Shown: positions 45,763 through 56,629, counted from the first letter of the stretch. The stretch is 64,000 nucleotides of DNA from Schistocerca nitens (GCF_023898315.1 NC_064619.1:340925650-340989649), one strand, 5' to 3'. Translations and numbers: made by a program. The notes: a model not told the origin generated them from the sequence alone.

Positions 45763-48604
45763 AACTTTCCAATATCCTCGTCATAGAAAGCAGCCGCCTG
45801 CGCTTTCGGCCAGTTATTTGCACTGGTCTGCAGCTCGTTGTCTGTGGAAAAATTTTGTCTTCATAACCAGCGGTTCTTATGAGCAGAAATGAGACTCAGG
45901 AGGAGCCAACTACGGACTGTATTGTGGGTGATCAAACACTTCTCATCGGAAACGCTGCAGGAGCGTCTTCATTGCCGCTGAAGTGTGCGGCCGGGAATTG
46001 GCATGAAGAAGGAACTGCTCGACAGTTGTGTTATGTGGGCTGCATGACACAGGCGAAACCTCTAACCAGGCCTTCATACTTGGCGGGAGACGCTATTCCT
46101 TACGCATCTTTGCGTGCTCACTGTTCACTCAAAACTGAAAAGAGCGACGTGACACGATCGACGGGCATACTACAGACACTGCCCAACACACCCGTGCAAA
46201 GCTTTACCGGATTTTCCCAGTGGTTTACATTTCGCGACCGATCGGAACTTACTTTCTGGACAAGCCTCTTATTAAAGGGGAAGATAAGGATCCAGTGATA
46301 CCCTAATCCTACAGACCAATTTGTCTTTTGAATGTTCTCGGCAAGATATTTTCAAAATAATTAAGCAAAAGATTACAAGATCACAGACTATCAGGATGAG
46401 CCCTTACCACTACAGGTTTTGAAGAGGCAAGTCAACTGAAGACGCAATTAATAAGGCTATATCGCTAGCGACAGATACTCATTCTACGTACGCTCTAGCG
46501 ATGATTATTGATATTGCTGATGCTTTCGATAACCCATGGTGGCCGTCTTTCTTCGGTCGCCTCAGAGATTTGGAATGCCCAGAAGCGCTGTATAATTGCC
46601 TGAGAGATTATTGTTACGGAAGACGTGCTTCTTTTATATGCCCAGGAAACAAAATAACGAACATAATAATAAAAGGTTGTCCGCAGGGATCCGTGTGTCG
46701 TCCGGAATTTTGGGATTTTGCACTGGAGCCCACACTACAGAAGTTAAATGGCAACAGTAACATAAGCGGACTGGTGACATTTGCAGATGACGTGGTGTTC
46801 GTTGTAGGTGGTGGCTGCAAAAGTATTATAGAGGACAAATGTAATGTGACCCTTCCCGAATTTGATGGCTGGTGTCGACGTGTTAAATTGTCATTAGCAC
46901 CTCACAAAACAACATACCTTCTGTTGAAAGGGAACCTAATAAGAAACATCAAAATAAAATTAAATGGTGTAACGATTAGGAGAAGCGCAGCAACGAGATA
47001 TTTGGGGATATTTTCTAGATGAACGTCGTAACTTTGCACGTCTTGTAGAGGAAGAAGACAGAAAAGGTACCAAGTGATGAATAAAATTATAACCATTAGA
47101 AATAGGAAATTTCGGTTTCCCTTGAAGACAATAAGAATGTACCTAATCAGAGTATACCACTGGTCTATATCAACATCGGTCGTATGACTTCGTGCGAGTG
47201 TCCCGGCTCACAGATTGTAGCTAGTGAAGCCAGCCTCAACAGTGAGAAGAGTTCAACGAGGCGTGCTGCGAAGACTAATAGGCGCCTACCGCACTACCCC
47301 GAATGATGCCTTGTTAGCAATTCTAGGAATATGCCCACTGGACTTGGAAATTAGGAAAAGAGGAGCCTTTTACTGGTTAAAGAAAGGCAATCAAATGGAA
47401 GTACGAAGGGCGCTTGGAACTGAGGCCAATTCGAAAAAGGCAGTAACAGATCGCATACTACAACTGTGGGACACTTAAGACACTGGCAGGAGAACATACG
47501 TATCTCTCCTTAACATCAGGGAGAGGTTAAAAATGAGTTTTATTAACCCACCGAGTGGACAGATACATTACTGACTGTACAAAATCAGAAGACAAATGAA
47601 TTATAGCTACGCCTGCGGCATTGTGGGCACACCATAACGCACATTGTGGGACTGCACGCTCTATGAAGATGCAGTGGGTAACAGACGTCAGATATTAAGG
47701 GTATGGGATCCCAAACCAACACTAAGGAGCGAGTCGACCTGGCGCACCTTGGACGATACTACAGCCGCAGTATCCAGGAAGGCCAAGGAAGACTTCACGA
47801 GGCATTCAACCATAAGTCATCATGCTGCCATCCAGGCTAGACAACACACTCTACAAATGGAGAGAAGATAACTGAGGTCGGTGATCACCGAAGAAAATGC
47901 TGTCCCAAGACCAAGCATTGCGTTCTTGTAATTGATCATGGAAGTGTGGACTTGAAGATGGAAGAGTTATGGGTGGAATTACTTGCTACAGTGAAAACGC
48001 TGCTGACGAGCTGCCCGACGCCCAAGGAATCCAGCAGACTTTGTCTGCTGACCGGGGTGATGTGAAGGCGGATACAGAAGCAGAAACAACCATCTATTCT
48101 GTAGTGTTTGTAGTAGATTAGTAGCTAGGTGACTGCTTAAGGGTTTTAATGTAGTTATGTAGTAGTAGTTTCATTTATCTCTTTCTTAAATTAAGTTTTA
48201 GAACTAATTACCACTTAACTTATAACTGTCCAAGGGAATGTGATTTGTATAGCCTATTTTAGCTTTTTGGATTATAGGCTATAACTATGAAGAATAAATA
48301 AATAAGAAGCTTTGGTGAAGGAATATATGAAAATAATGAAAATGTCCTACTTTTCATCCCGGAAAACGCCCCAATTTTGAAAAAAGCTTGACGTCGCTCT
48401 AGCAGCCCCCCCGCCCCCCTCTCTAAGAGTGGTCCGACCAGTGCTAGCTACCAACTTCAGCAGGGTTACTGAATGGTACGAAACCTGGAGTAACAGTGCC
48501 TTCCCAGAGAACCGTGACCATATCAACCCAGTAGAAAAAAACTAAGGGCTTAGAACTTGCACGCCAAATGTGCAAAATCCTAAACAGATTCTGAACGGTA
48601 CACG

Positions 48605-48606
<2 letters not shown>

Positions 48607-48665
<59 letters not shown>
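48607..48665. repeat. AT dinucleotide microsatellite
   Basis: An uninterrupted run of about 29 AT repeats just left of a LINE C-terminal fragment. Confidence 0.97.
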
Positions 48666-48667
<2 letters not shown>

Positions 48668-48669
48668 CG

Positions 48670-48835
48670 GGGAGAGCTAGCCAACCCTAGCTGTGACTAT
48701 AGGGCTCAAAATCAAACCGTCCGACACATCGCCCAGGAGTGTCAACTAAGAGCCTATAATGGTAACCCGGCTGACTTCAATGCCACTATTTCCTGCCTCG
48801 AATGGGTTGCCAATCTGGACGTCAGAATATGAATA
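48670..48835 (+). pseudogene. LINE C-terminal remnant
   Basis: The plus strand reads RGELANPSCDYRAQNQTVRH then IAQECQLRAYNGNPADFN and LEWVANLDVRI before a stop. The pattern C..H....C with TVRHI resembles the C-terminal zinc-binding tail of several non-LTR retrotransposons. An A-run follows at 48972-48999, which may be its own tail. Confidence 0.55.
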
Positions 48836-48970
48836 TACGCAATTAATCTGCTGCGACATTATGTTTTGTTTACTGGTTTATTGTCTTCTATATTTCATCT
48901 CATTTTGTCTTATTTTATTTTGCATCCTTGATGTATCTTATCAGAATGAGAAATGCTCCTATCATTGCGC

Positions 48971-48971
<1 letters not shown>

Positions 48972-48999
<28 letters not shown>
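48972..48999. repeat. Poly-A run
   Basis: 28 A in a row, followed by an A-rich stretch. It could be the 3' tail of the LINE remnant at 48670-48835. Confidence 0.8.
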
Positions 49000-49001
<2 letters not shown>

Positions 49002-50009
49002 AAAAAGCGAAAAGGCGAATTAAATAAAAACATCTTGACAAATTTGCGCTTTTGTAGTTCTAACTATTAGTACCCACCTCATGTAACATAATGCATCGAG
49101 TTACGTAAAGTAACATGACACGTAATGTTATAGCTCCTAGAAAAAAATCCACCCCAAAAATATTATCCACCTCCCAGAAAAACTTTATTAGCTTTTACAT
49201 GTATGCTCTTCAGCCATATGATATTATTATATATTATATATGGTTGGGAATCTTCTGGATTTTGGGCACATAATCAGAGACCTTGGCCTATAAATTGCAA
49301 GATGCAGGTTTGCCAACACCTGGCGCTAAGAGAATTCACTGAGTGAGGGAAGTAGGTTTAACTCGTAAAAAAGCGATAATATATCAAGATGTTTTGATTT
49401 AAATATCTCAGAAGCTGCCCGTAGCTCTTCCCAGGGCATAACCGCCTTCTTGTGGTATGATAGGAGCAGTTTTCTTTCTGGATCTCAACTTTTACTCTAG
49501 AATAATTACCATAATTTTGATATTAGACGTTCATAGCATGGCGACTGATGTAGATTTTTGTTGACTCAGTGGGGACGACTGATCCGGTGTAGGTGTTTTT
49601 TGTTTTTTTTTTTTTTTTTTTTTTGTTTTCGAACAATGTTGCTTATATCGTGTCAACACATAAATCTTTCACCGAACAAAAGGAGGGCCATTAATTACAT
49701 GCGTTTGTCTACCTTCATACAAAATTTGAACCGATTTGCATAAGTTTGAAACACTGAAGTGGAGCGAGTAGAAAACAACTCACAGAAAACATGTTTTTAC
49801 ACGTACGATCGGAGTGAACCAAAATTTTTGAAAGTGAGAGTTCAATTTTTATCATAAGAATGCATTTTTTAATTATTTGAATCAGTTTAAACCGTTTCCG
49901 CGCATTCAGTTCACGTAAGAACGAATTTTATATGCTGCATTTAGCTCGACTTTATACCACTGTATCGCGACAGCGGATAAAGAACTTCACATCATCATGA
50001 ATACTCTGC
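49000..50009. other. No gene recognised
   Basis: AT-rich stretch with a poly-T run at about 49603-49624. The segment 49695-49810 (AAAATTTGAACCGATTTGCA) recurs in diverged form at 51280-51390, on the other side of the LINE at 50010-51245. Confidence 0.45.
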
Positions 50010-51245
50010 AAATCACATTTAAGTTCCTGGCAGAGGGTTCATCGAACCACCTTCACAATTCTCTATTATTCCAGTCTCGTACAGCACGCCGGAAGAATGA
50101 ACACCTATATCTTTGCGTTGTCGAGCTCTGATTTCCATTATTTTATCTTTGTGATCCTTCCTCCCTATGTAAGTCGGTGTCAACAAAATATTTTCGCATT
50201 CGGAGGAGAAAGTTGGTGATTGGAATTTCGTGAGAAGATTCTGTCGCAACGAAAAGCGCCTTTTTTTTTAAAATAATTTCCAGCCCAAGTCCTGTATCAT
50301 TTCTGTGCACCGTCTCCCATATTTCGCGATAATACAAAACGTGCTGCCTTTCTTTGAACTTTTTCGATGTACTCCGTCAGTCCTATCTGGTAAGGATCCC
50401 ACACCACACAGCAGTATTCTGAAAGAGGACGGACAAGCGTAGTGTAGGCAGTCTCCTTAGTAGGTCTGTTACATTTTCTAAGTGTCCTGCCAATAAAACG
50501 CATCTTTGGTTAGCCTTCCCCACAACATTTTCTTCGTATTCCTTCCAATTTAAGTTGTTCGTAATTGTAATACCTAGGTATTTAGTTGAATTTACGGCTT
50601 TTGGATTAGACTGATTTATCGTGTAACCGAAGTTTAACGCGTTCTTTTTAGCCCTCGTGTGGATGACCTCACATTTTTCGTTATTTAATGTCAGATGCCA
50701 CTTTTCGCACCGTTTCGATATTTCTTCTAAATCGTTTTGCAGTTTGTATTGATCTTCGGATGACTTTATTAGTCGATAAACGACAGCGTCATCTGCAAAG
50801 AACCGAAGACGGCTGCTCATATTGTCTCCCAAATCGTTTATATAGATAAGGAACAGCAAAGGGCCTATAACACTACCTTGGAGAACGCCAGAAATCACTT
50901 CTGTTTTACTCGATGACTTTCCGTCAATTACAACGAAATGTGACCCCTCTGACAGGAAATTACAGATCCAGTCACATAACTGAGACGATATTCCATAAGC
51001 ACGCAATTTCACTACGAGCCGCTTGTGTGGTACAGTGTCAAAAGCGTTCCGGAAATCCATAAATACGGAATCGATCTGAAATCCCTTGTCAATAGCACTC
51101 AGCACTTCATGTGAATAAAGAGCTAGTTGTGTTTCACAAGAACGATGTTCTCTAAACCCATCTTGACTGTGTGTCAATATACCGTTTTCATCGAGGTAAT
51201 TCATAATGTTCGAACACAATATATGTTCTAAAATCCTGCTGCATA
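50010..51245 (-). pseudogene. LINE reverse-transcriptase and 3' part, CR1/Jockey-type
   Basis: A 278-residue minus-strand frame (50383-51219) reads most of the RT: ILTHSQDGFREHRSCETQL, SVFMDFRNAFDTVPHKRL (first catalytic Asp), SGVLQGSVIGPLLFLIYIND and RLRFFADDAVVYRL (Asp pair), then STKYLGITITNNLNW. A shift follows and other frames continue with ETAYTTLVRPLSEYCCVVWDPY and TPTYIGRKDHKDKIMEIRAR. It is cut off at about 51245 on the 5' side, so the endonuclease is missing. Its C-terminal blocks match those at 22575 and 26820. Confidence 0.9.
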
Positions 51246-52950
51246 TCTACGGGATAAAAGCTTTCATTTTGTCTTTATCTACCTTCCTGCAAAAATTTGA
51301 ACCGATTCGTACAAGTTTGAAGTGTAGAAGTGGCACGTTTTAGAAGTCTCCTAGAAAAATTTGTTTTTGCCCGTATAATCGGACCGATGCAGATGAAAAT
51401 GGTGTCATTAACTGAGCATTAATTTGAGTCCAATTAACATCTGTTGCAAAAGGAATTAATCGATTGGCGTGATATGCCTGGGCACCAGCTCCAGTTCGCC
51501 GTTCACACGTTGCTTGATATACTGTAACGAAGCTATATGGCTATGCAAATGCTTATTGGTCCAACATAAACCAAGAACTTTTTACCTTATGTTCCTAAAC
51601 GAACACAAAGATCCCCCCCCCCTCCCCCTCAACCGCTGTTCTGCACGCGGCCTTCTCGAACCTAACAGGAAGTCAAACCGAACTACCAGGTACACTGTGT
51701 AAACTTTTAGATGGCAGACCTCTCCCTAGTCCTGAATCGGTAGAAGTCGGTAAACGTCGGGAGGCTTCGGTAGGCATGCAGTTTAGACTGCTGCCAACAT
51801 TACGTAGCTGACTGTGTTGTACAAGGTAGCCATTGTCGTCTGCTTCGTTATTGTTTTGCGCTGTACTGTTCTGCGTGCTTTTATTGTGCAGTTCTGCTAA
51901 ACATTATCAAAATGAGTGAAGAGGCAGTTGCTGGCCCATCTCGGGAGTCGCCAACAACCCCTACCGATAGCCCTACGATTAGAAGAAGCCTTTCGCTGCT
52001 TTCGTGTAAGCATGACGCGCAAATTGTAGTGCCAGCACTGCAACTGGTAGGTGTGCCTTGTCCCCCCCCCCCCCCAAAAAAAAAAGTGTTCACTCCCCTC
52101 CCCTCGCCAGCCAGTGCTTGCTTCCTCCTCTCCCCGCACTTCCCTCACAACTCTGCCGTCTTACAGTTAACACACTGTACGCAGCGTAGTGCCGTTCGTG
52201 AACTCTGACTCCGGGTGCATTAGGCTGCAGCCGTCCCGTGACGTGGCCCACGGCCCACGTTAACATGCGGCACAGGCTTCCTGCGCTATATCGCGCCCCT
52301 CCCACTACCCCTGGCGCCGAAGTACTCACGTTTTACATGTAAAAGAGCTACCCTTCCGCTTTATGCTAATCCTCGTGCCTGCAGTCCGGAACACGAATCT
52401 TTGTTCTCGCTGCCGTAAACGAAGTAGCGGAAATACACTCAGCTATCGCGGCGCTAATGTATTACTACCACCAGCGTGTAATAAAACTGTTTGAGATGTT
52501 CTTCGCCTACGAAGTGTCAAACCTACCTTGAAACCGTTATTTTTTAGTCCATATGCGACCACTAAACAACATGCCAACAGGAAACAAGGTAATTAAAATT
52601 ATGATGTAAGAGAAATTCAGACCTTAGCCGCAATCGGTCATTGAAATAAATCCAATGGCGACAAGAAATATTTTTGGCGGCCGGAACTCTAATGCGGATT
52701 CCCACTTTATGCGAACGGTCCTCTTAACAGTTTCGGCTATCCGAGCACGCTTTCCATTCAACCCAAATTCTCTACTTGTCGCACACTACACGTGTAGCGC
52801 GCATTGTCTACACTGAAAAACCAAAACGTTGTGACTACTGTCCACCGCGACGTTGGATGCAGTCTGCCGGCGTTGTGGGCACGCGACGCGGTAACAAAAG
52901 AAAGTAAACATAGAACTGTATATGACGGTAGTATCTGTTCCCGAAAGAAC
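51246..52950. other. Mixed region, no firm gene
   Basis: Contains C-rich runs at 51612-51629 and 52063-52074 and a relatively GC-rich part at 51880-52340. The one candidate coding exon is listed separately. No transposase or RT motif was seen. Confidence 0.4.
51912..52047 (+). CDS. Candidate first coding exon, unknown protein
   Basis: ATG in good context (ATCAAAATGAGTG) opens MSEEAVAGPSRESPTTPTDS, a Ser/Pro/Thr-rich N-terminus that looks like natural protein, then RRSLSLLSCKHDAQIVVPAL. A possible donor, CTG|GTAGGT, follows at about 52047; beyond it the frame runs into a C-run and loses character. There is no homologue that I recognise and no second exon. It could also be the start of a transposon gene. 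Confidence 0.25.
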
Positions 52951-53059
52951 AGTTACCGTTGATGGCCATGCAGCTTTGCTGGAAATGAAATGATAATTAA
53001 ATCGACACGCTAGCTGAAAACAGGTGTTGTTAACATCATTGGGGACATGTTGAAAATGT

Positions 53060-53128
53060 GTGCCACGACCGGGACTCGAACCCGGGATCTCCTGCTTACA
53101 TGGCAAACGCTCTATCCATCTGTGTCAC
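53060..53128 (-). repeat. tRNA-like segment, left arm of foldback element
   Basis: Minus strand: ATGGATAGAGCG as D arm, GCCATGTAAGCAGG as anticodon arm, GGGTTCGAGTCCCGG as T arm with a perfect B box. The acceptor stem is broken at the 5' side, so it is not a working tRNA. Confidence 0.75.
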
Positions 53129-53285
53129 TCTTACGGGACTTGGTAGATTAATCTGCCACGAGTAATGAGTATGATAAGCAAACATCTATTAGGCGCACTA
53201 CGAATGTAGTGGTGTGAACATGTAGGGAATGTGGGTCTCACGGGGAGCGTGCAAGGGATAACTCCCTGCAGGCGCACTGTCCTCT

Positions 53286-53363
53286 GTGCCGTCGGTGGCT
53301 CAGATGGATAGAGCGTCTGCCATGTAAGCAGGAGATCCTGGGTTCGAGTCCCGGTCGGGGCAC
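53286..53363 (+). repeat. tRNA-like segment, right arm of foldback element
   Basis: A cloverleaf can be drawn: acceptor GTGCC/GGCAC, D arm GGCTCAGATGGATAGAGC, anticodon arm TCTGC-CATGTAA-GCAGG, T arm CTGGGTTCGAGTCCCGG. The anticodon would be TGT (Thr), but position 33 is A where tRNAs have U, the acceptor stem is short of full pairing, and the sequence lies in a repeat. It is therefore called a tRNA-derived element, not a tRNA gene. Confidence 0.75.
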
Positions 53364-53449
53364 ACATTTTCAACATGTCCCCAATGAAGTATATCAACGC
53401 CACTTTGCAGCTAGGGTGTCCAATTAATTATCATTTCATTTGTAAGCAC

Positions 53450-54332
53450 AGAAGACACGCGTGGGGGATCACCCTAGTGAAGATTGGTTGGACGTCATAA
53501 AGCGTGGGGTTTGGAGGCTTGTCAGCTCTGTAAAGTAGCATTTCTACCGAAAGAGCTCAATGCTGGTGCACGAAAAAGTGTTTCGGAGCACACCGTTCAT
53601 CGTACATTGCTGAACACGAATCTCCGCAGCAGACCACCCGTACGTGTTCACATGTTGATCCAATGACATCGTCAATTACGATTGCAGTGGGCACAGGATC
53701 ATCGGGATTCGACCGCCGATCAATGGAAACTGGACGGCTCTTTGGGTGAATCACATGTTTGCTACACTACGTCTATAGTCGTCTCCACAAAGACCGTCAT
53801 CGAGGAGAACAGCGGCTCGAAATGTGCACCACTCCACAGACGCAGGCTTGTGGGAGCAGTATTACGCTGTGGGTAACATTCTCCTGCGCTTGCATGGGGC
53901 ATGTGGTAGTGATCGAAGCCATGCTGACTGCTGCGAACCACCTGCATCCCTTCATGCTTGACATCTTCCCCCACGGCGATGTCATCTTTCAGCAGTAGAA
54001 TTGTCCGTGCCTCGGAGCCAGAACCGTGCTACAGTGCTTTGGGGAGCATTATAGTGAACTTACGTTGATGTCTCGGTGACCACATTCCCCTGATGTAAAT
54101 CCTATGGAACCTATCTGAATTGCTATCGGGCGTTACTACCACGTACGCAAATCAGCGGCCCGTTATTTACACGAATTATATGGCTTGTGCATAGACATCC
54201 AATGCCACATACCTCCACAAACCTACCAACAAACTGCCGGATCCCTGATACGCAGAATCAGTGACATATTTCGTTCCAAAGACGGACAAACAAGTTATTA
54301 AGCAGGTGGTCATTATGTTTCGGCTCATTGGT
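53450..54332 (+). pseudogene. Decayed Tc1-like transposon
   Basis: The plus strand reads SEHTVHRTLLNTNLRSRPPV (second DNA-binding domain) and LQWAQDHRDSTADQWKLDGS near 53680, the segment leading to the first catalytic block, which is itself lost. Later catalytic blocks are worn; the tail GCAGGTGGTCATTATGTTTC before 54332 matches the end of a Tc1-like group. Numerous stops. No left terminal repeat was identified. Confidence 0.6.
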
Positions 54333-54586
54333 GTATTTACAACCGCATCGTCAAGTTTACTGAGGTATATTCTGTGTGTAAATTTGGTTTTATGACGGAA
54401 CCTATGCTTTGTTAAGCCAGTGTACCTTCGTACCCGGGTACGATTTAAACTAATGTATACTTTCAACTGTGAAGACAAACTAGATTATAACACTTCCACT
54501 GTTCAGATGGCTGTATGAGCAAATTCAGAAAGTCAATAAATTAAAAATAAGGTCCCTGAATATGCAATCACATCCATGAATGAATA

Positions 54587-55022
54587 ATGGAAATAAAAGA
54601 TTCGGGAGTGGTATTAAAATTCGAGGTGATGTCAATGCTAATATTCGCCGATGACATTGCTACAGTCAGTGAAAGTGAAGAAGAATTACGGGACATACTA
54701 AATAACATGAACCACCTAAATAATTCGGGAGGACGACGGTTCAATCCCGTCTCCGGCCATACTGATTTAGGTTTTCCGTGATTTCCCTAAATCTCTTCAG
54801 GCAAATGCCGGGATGGTTCCTTTGAAAGGGCACGGCCGATTTCCTTCCCCCATCCTTCCCTCACCCGAGCTTGCGCTCCGTCTCTAATGACCTCGTTGTC
54901 GACGGGACGTTAAACACTAACATCCTCCTCCTCCTCCACCTAAATAACGCAGAATGTGAACTGAGGGTACACCGAAGAAAGACGAAATTAACAAGGAGCG
55001 GCAGAAATAAGACTAGTGAAAA
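54587..55022 (+). pseudogene. LINE reverse-transcriptase fragment with nested SINE
   Basis: MSMLIFADDIATVSESEEEL holds the catalytic Asp pair of the RT palm and runs to LRDILNNMNHL. The SINE follows, then CELRVHRRKTKLTRSGRNKT, the next RT block (the LxINxxKTK region). It abuts the opposite-strand LINE fragment at 55025. Confidence 0.75.
54724..54935 (+). repeat. SINE, CGGATTAGGGAAGG family, best copy
   Basis: Twelve-base duplication CCACCTAAATAA at 54712-54723 and 54936-54947. The head begins TTCGGGAGGACGACGGTTCA with B box GGTTCAATCCC; the body runs TTAGGTTTTCCGTGATTTCC and GGGATGGTTCCTTTGAAAGG to a CCTCCTCCTC tail. It splits the RT fragment between two blocks. Confidence 0.93.
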
Positions 55023-55024
55023 CC

Positions 55025-56460
55025 ATTAAATCAAAGTCCGGATTCCATTGAGGATTTTTCTACCGACACGCTATATGTCACGCTTGGTTCAATAATGCCC
55101 CGCAGTACTCTCTGTATTCTCACTGAGAGAATTTTGCTGTTATCTTGTAATCTGTGCAAAGTAGTGTAACTGGACGGTAATCGGTAATTGTACTCGCTGT
55201 TGGACTTTTCGGTGCAAGTACTATTATTCCTGGATCTGTCTCCGTGTATAGCTTCCTGTTTTCCATCTTGTCTTTGCTAACTTCGCCTATGATATGATAA
55301 TATTTAGTGCAAAATTCATATGGGAGCCCATCAAAGCCCGGGCCTCTGTTTCTCGGCAAATTTTTGATCACTATTTCCAATTCGTCTTCCGTCACAGGTT
55401 CCATCAACGAAGTTCTGCTTTTGTCGCCTACATTCCGTTCACAACTGTTTAAGAACATAGCGATTTTCGTCTATTTGGTGATAACTGTTTTGCTCGTTGA
55501 AATGGTTTCTTAATGCCAGAAGGTTTGGTGACTTGCGCGTCGTTGCTTGTTCGCTAGTTGTTATGTTTCCTAAAATTCTTCCCTTTATTCTTCTTTGTTC
55601 GCTTGCTAAATAGTGGGAAAAAATGGCTCTGAGCACTATGGGACTTAACATCTATGGTCATCAGTCCCCTAGAACTTAGAACTACTTAAACCTAACTAAC
55701 CTAAGGACATCACACAACACCCAGCCATCACGAGGCAGAGAAAATCCCTGACCCCGCCGGGAATCGAACCCGGGAACCCGGGCGTGGGAAGCGAGAACGC
55801 TACCGCACGACCACGAGATGCGGGTGCTAAATAGTGGAGACTACACTTCTCATCTTATGTGGTCTGTGGACCTGACAATACTGCCTTTCAGTACGTCTGT
55901 AATTCGAATGTTTTCTGTTTGGGTGTCCTCAGTTCCCCTATTTTATCATCGCCATCATCTATCTGTTCCGTAAGCCGCTGCAATAAAATTCTATGGTATC
56001 TTGCATTTCCCTCTACAACTGACTCGAACTATTTTTAAAAAAACCTTCTACTACTTGGTTTGGGTATTTTCTCCCACCATCCATTGTGATTTCTATAAAA
56101 CAGGTACTTTCTTCTCCAGTTGGTGAACTGAACGCTGAAGTTTTCTTCAACACGTTTATTATCCATGACCCTAATGTTTATATTCCAGTAGCCCTTGCCG
56201 TAGCGGATTTGCCTCGGGAATCCTTACACTTTAATTAGAACTGCGTGGTGATCACTCATGCTAAATGATGTGACTACATATCTGTCTACGTCAATAGTTT
56301 TCGAAACATAAAACCTTTCCAGTCGGCTGCCGTGTTAATGAGCCGTCTGGATGTTAAGACTTTCGACTACCTCTTTTGCGTTGTCAGTAGTCATTAAATT
56401 CGCAGAGGTTCACAGATTGGAGTATTACCCTTAGTGTCGATGCTCACACGACACAATTAA
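55025..56460 (-). pseudogene. LINE endonuclease plus RT start, broken, with nested SINE
   Basis: At the right the minus strand reads GSRLERFYVSKTIDVDRYVV then SMSDHHAVLIKV (near 56250), the end of an apurinic-type endonuclease with the SDHHAV motif, before a stop. A linker (RQIRYGKGYWNINVRVMDN) and, left of the SINE, VTEDELEIVIKNLPRNRGPG, FDGLPYEFC and STITDYRPVTLLCTDYK (55120-55458) form the start of the RT domain. The wording is closer to an L1/Tx1-like RT than to the R1-like copy at 44.5-48.3 kb. The palm with the catalytic Asp pair is missing. Confidence 0.8.
55617..55824 (-). repeat. Chimeric tRNA-derived SINE
   Basis: Thirteen-base duplication TGCTAAATAGTGG at 55604-55616 and 55825-55837. 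The left two thirds match the main SINE body (GGCTCTGAGCACTATGGGAC, ACCTAACTAACCTAAGGACA), but the head is different. Its B box region on the minus strand is GGGTTCGATTCCCGGCGGGG with an extra CCCGGGTTC repeat and a CAGAGAAAATCCCTGACCC segment shared with the SINE at 1409-1660. Confidence 0.93.
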
Positions 56461-56629
56461 AGTAACTCCCAAGTATCAGTCTGTTATGGGAGTTTATCAA
56501 ATAATATGCGAGAGTGTCCCGGCAAAAGTGTGTCGAGCGCCTTTCTTGTTCGATCCGAACGGAGCATACATGTTTTTTTTTTTTTAGTATTCTGATTGGT
56601 TCATGCGGCCCGACACGAATCCCTCACCT
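56461..56629. other. No feature recognised
   Basis: Short unassigned stretch with a T run at about 56574-56585. Confidence 0.4.

Larger units (their letters stand above)
45258..46269. mobile_element. Mariner-type non-autonomous element
   Basis: Inverted ends: CGAGGGGTGTCCAGAACGTA at the left and TACTTTCTGGACAAGCCTCT at the right (partly worn), with TA at 45256-45257 and 46270-46271. Removing it restores the LINE frame exactly (EVVTI then IKGEDKDP), which fixes both borders. Its interior carries no full transposase; the plus frame 45879-46298 is open but has no motif. It contains the retroposed hairpin at 45425-45762; without that it is about 660 bases. Confidence 0.88.
44500..48305 (+). pseudogene. 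R1-like LINE, 5' truncated and interrupted
   Basis: Blocks appear in the order expected for an R1-type second frame. The end of the endonuclease is NPPTYEG near 44560 and STDHNCIHYTI near 44880. The RT fingers read KKTSPGLDGIPAEVKQALCD (45100) and PWKNAEVVTI, resuming after the insertion with IKGEDKDPV and SYRPICLLNVLGKIF. The RT palm is the frame 46501-47022 with IIDIADAFDNPWWPSF, GCPQGSVCRPEFWD and FADDVVFV, keeping the catalytic Asp pair. The C-terminal region is RRVQRGVLRRLIGAYRTTPN (47224-47478). It ends in an AATAAATAAATAAG tail at about 48293. A SINE, a mariner-type element and several stops break it. Confidence 0.85.
52980..53443. mobile_element. Foldback element with tRNA-like arms
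   Basis: The left end GAAATGATAATTAAATCGAC and right end AATTAATTATCATTTCATTT are inverted partners, and the pairing continues inward through TTGGGGACATGTTGAAAATG to a tRNA-like segment on each side (53060-53128 minus, 53286-53363 plus). The unpaired middle, about 53129-53285, includes GGTAGATTAATCTGCCACG and GGTCTCACGGGGAGCGTGC. A partial relative at 59953-60265 has only one tRNA-like segment followed by this middle sequence. Confidence 0.85.

Noticed and set aside
48759-49070. 103-residue hydrophobic and lysine-rich frame
   Set aside because: It reads through a LINE remnant in the wrong frame and then a poly-A run.
53286-53363. A functional tRNA-Thr gene
   Set aside because: Position 33 is not U, the acceptor stem is incomplete, and the segment lies in a foldback repeat with a second copy 160 bases away.
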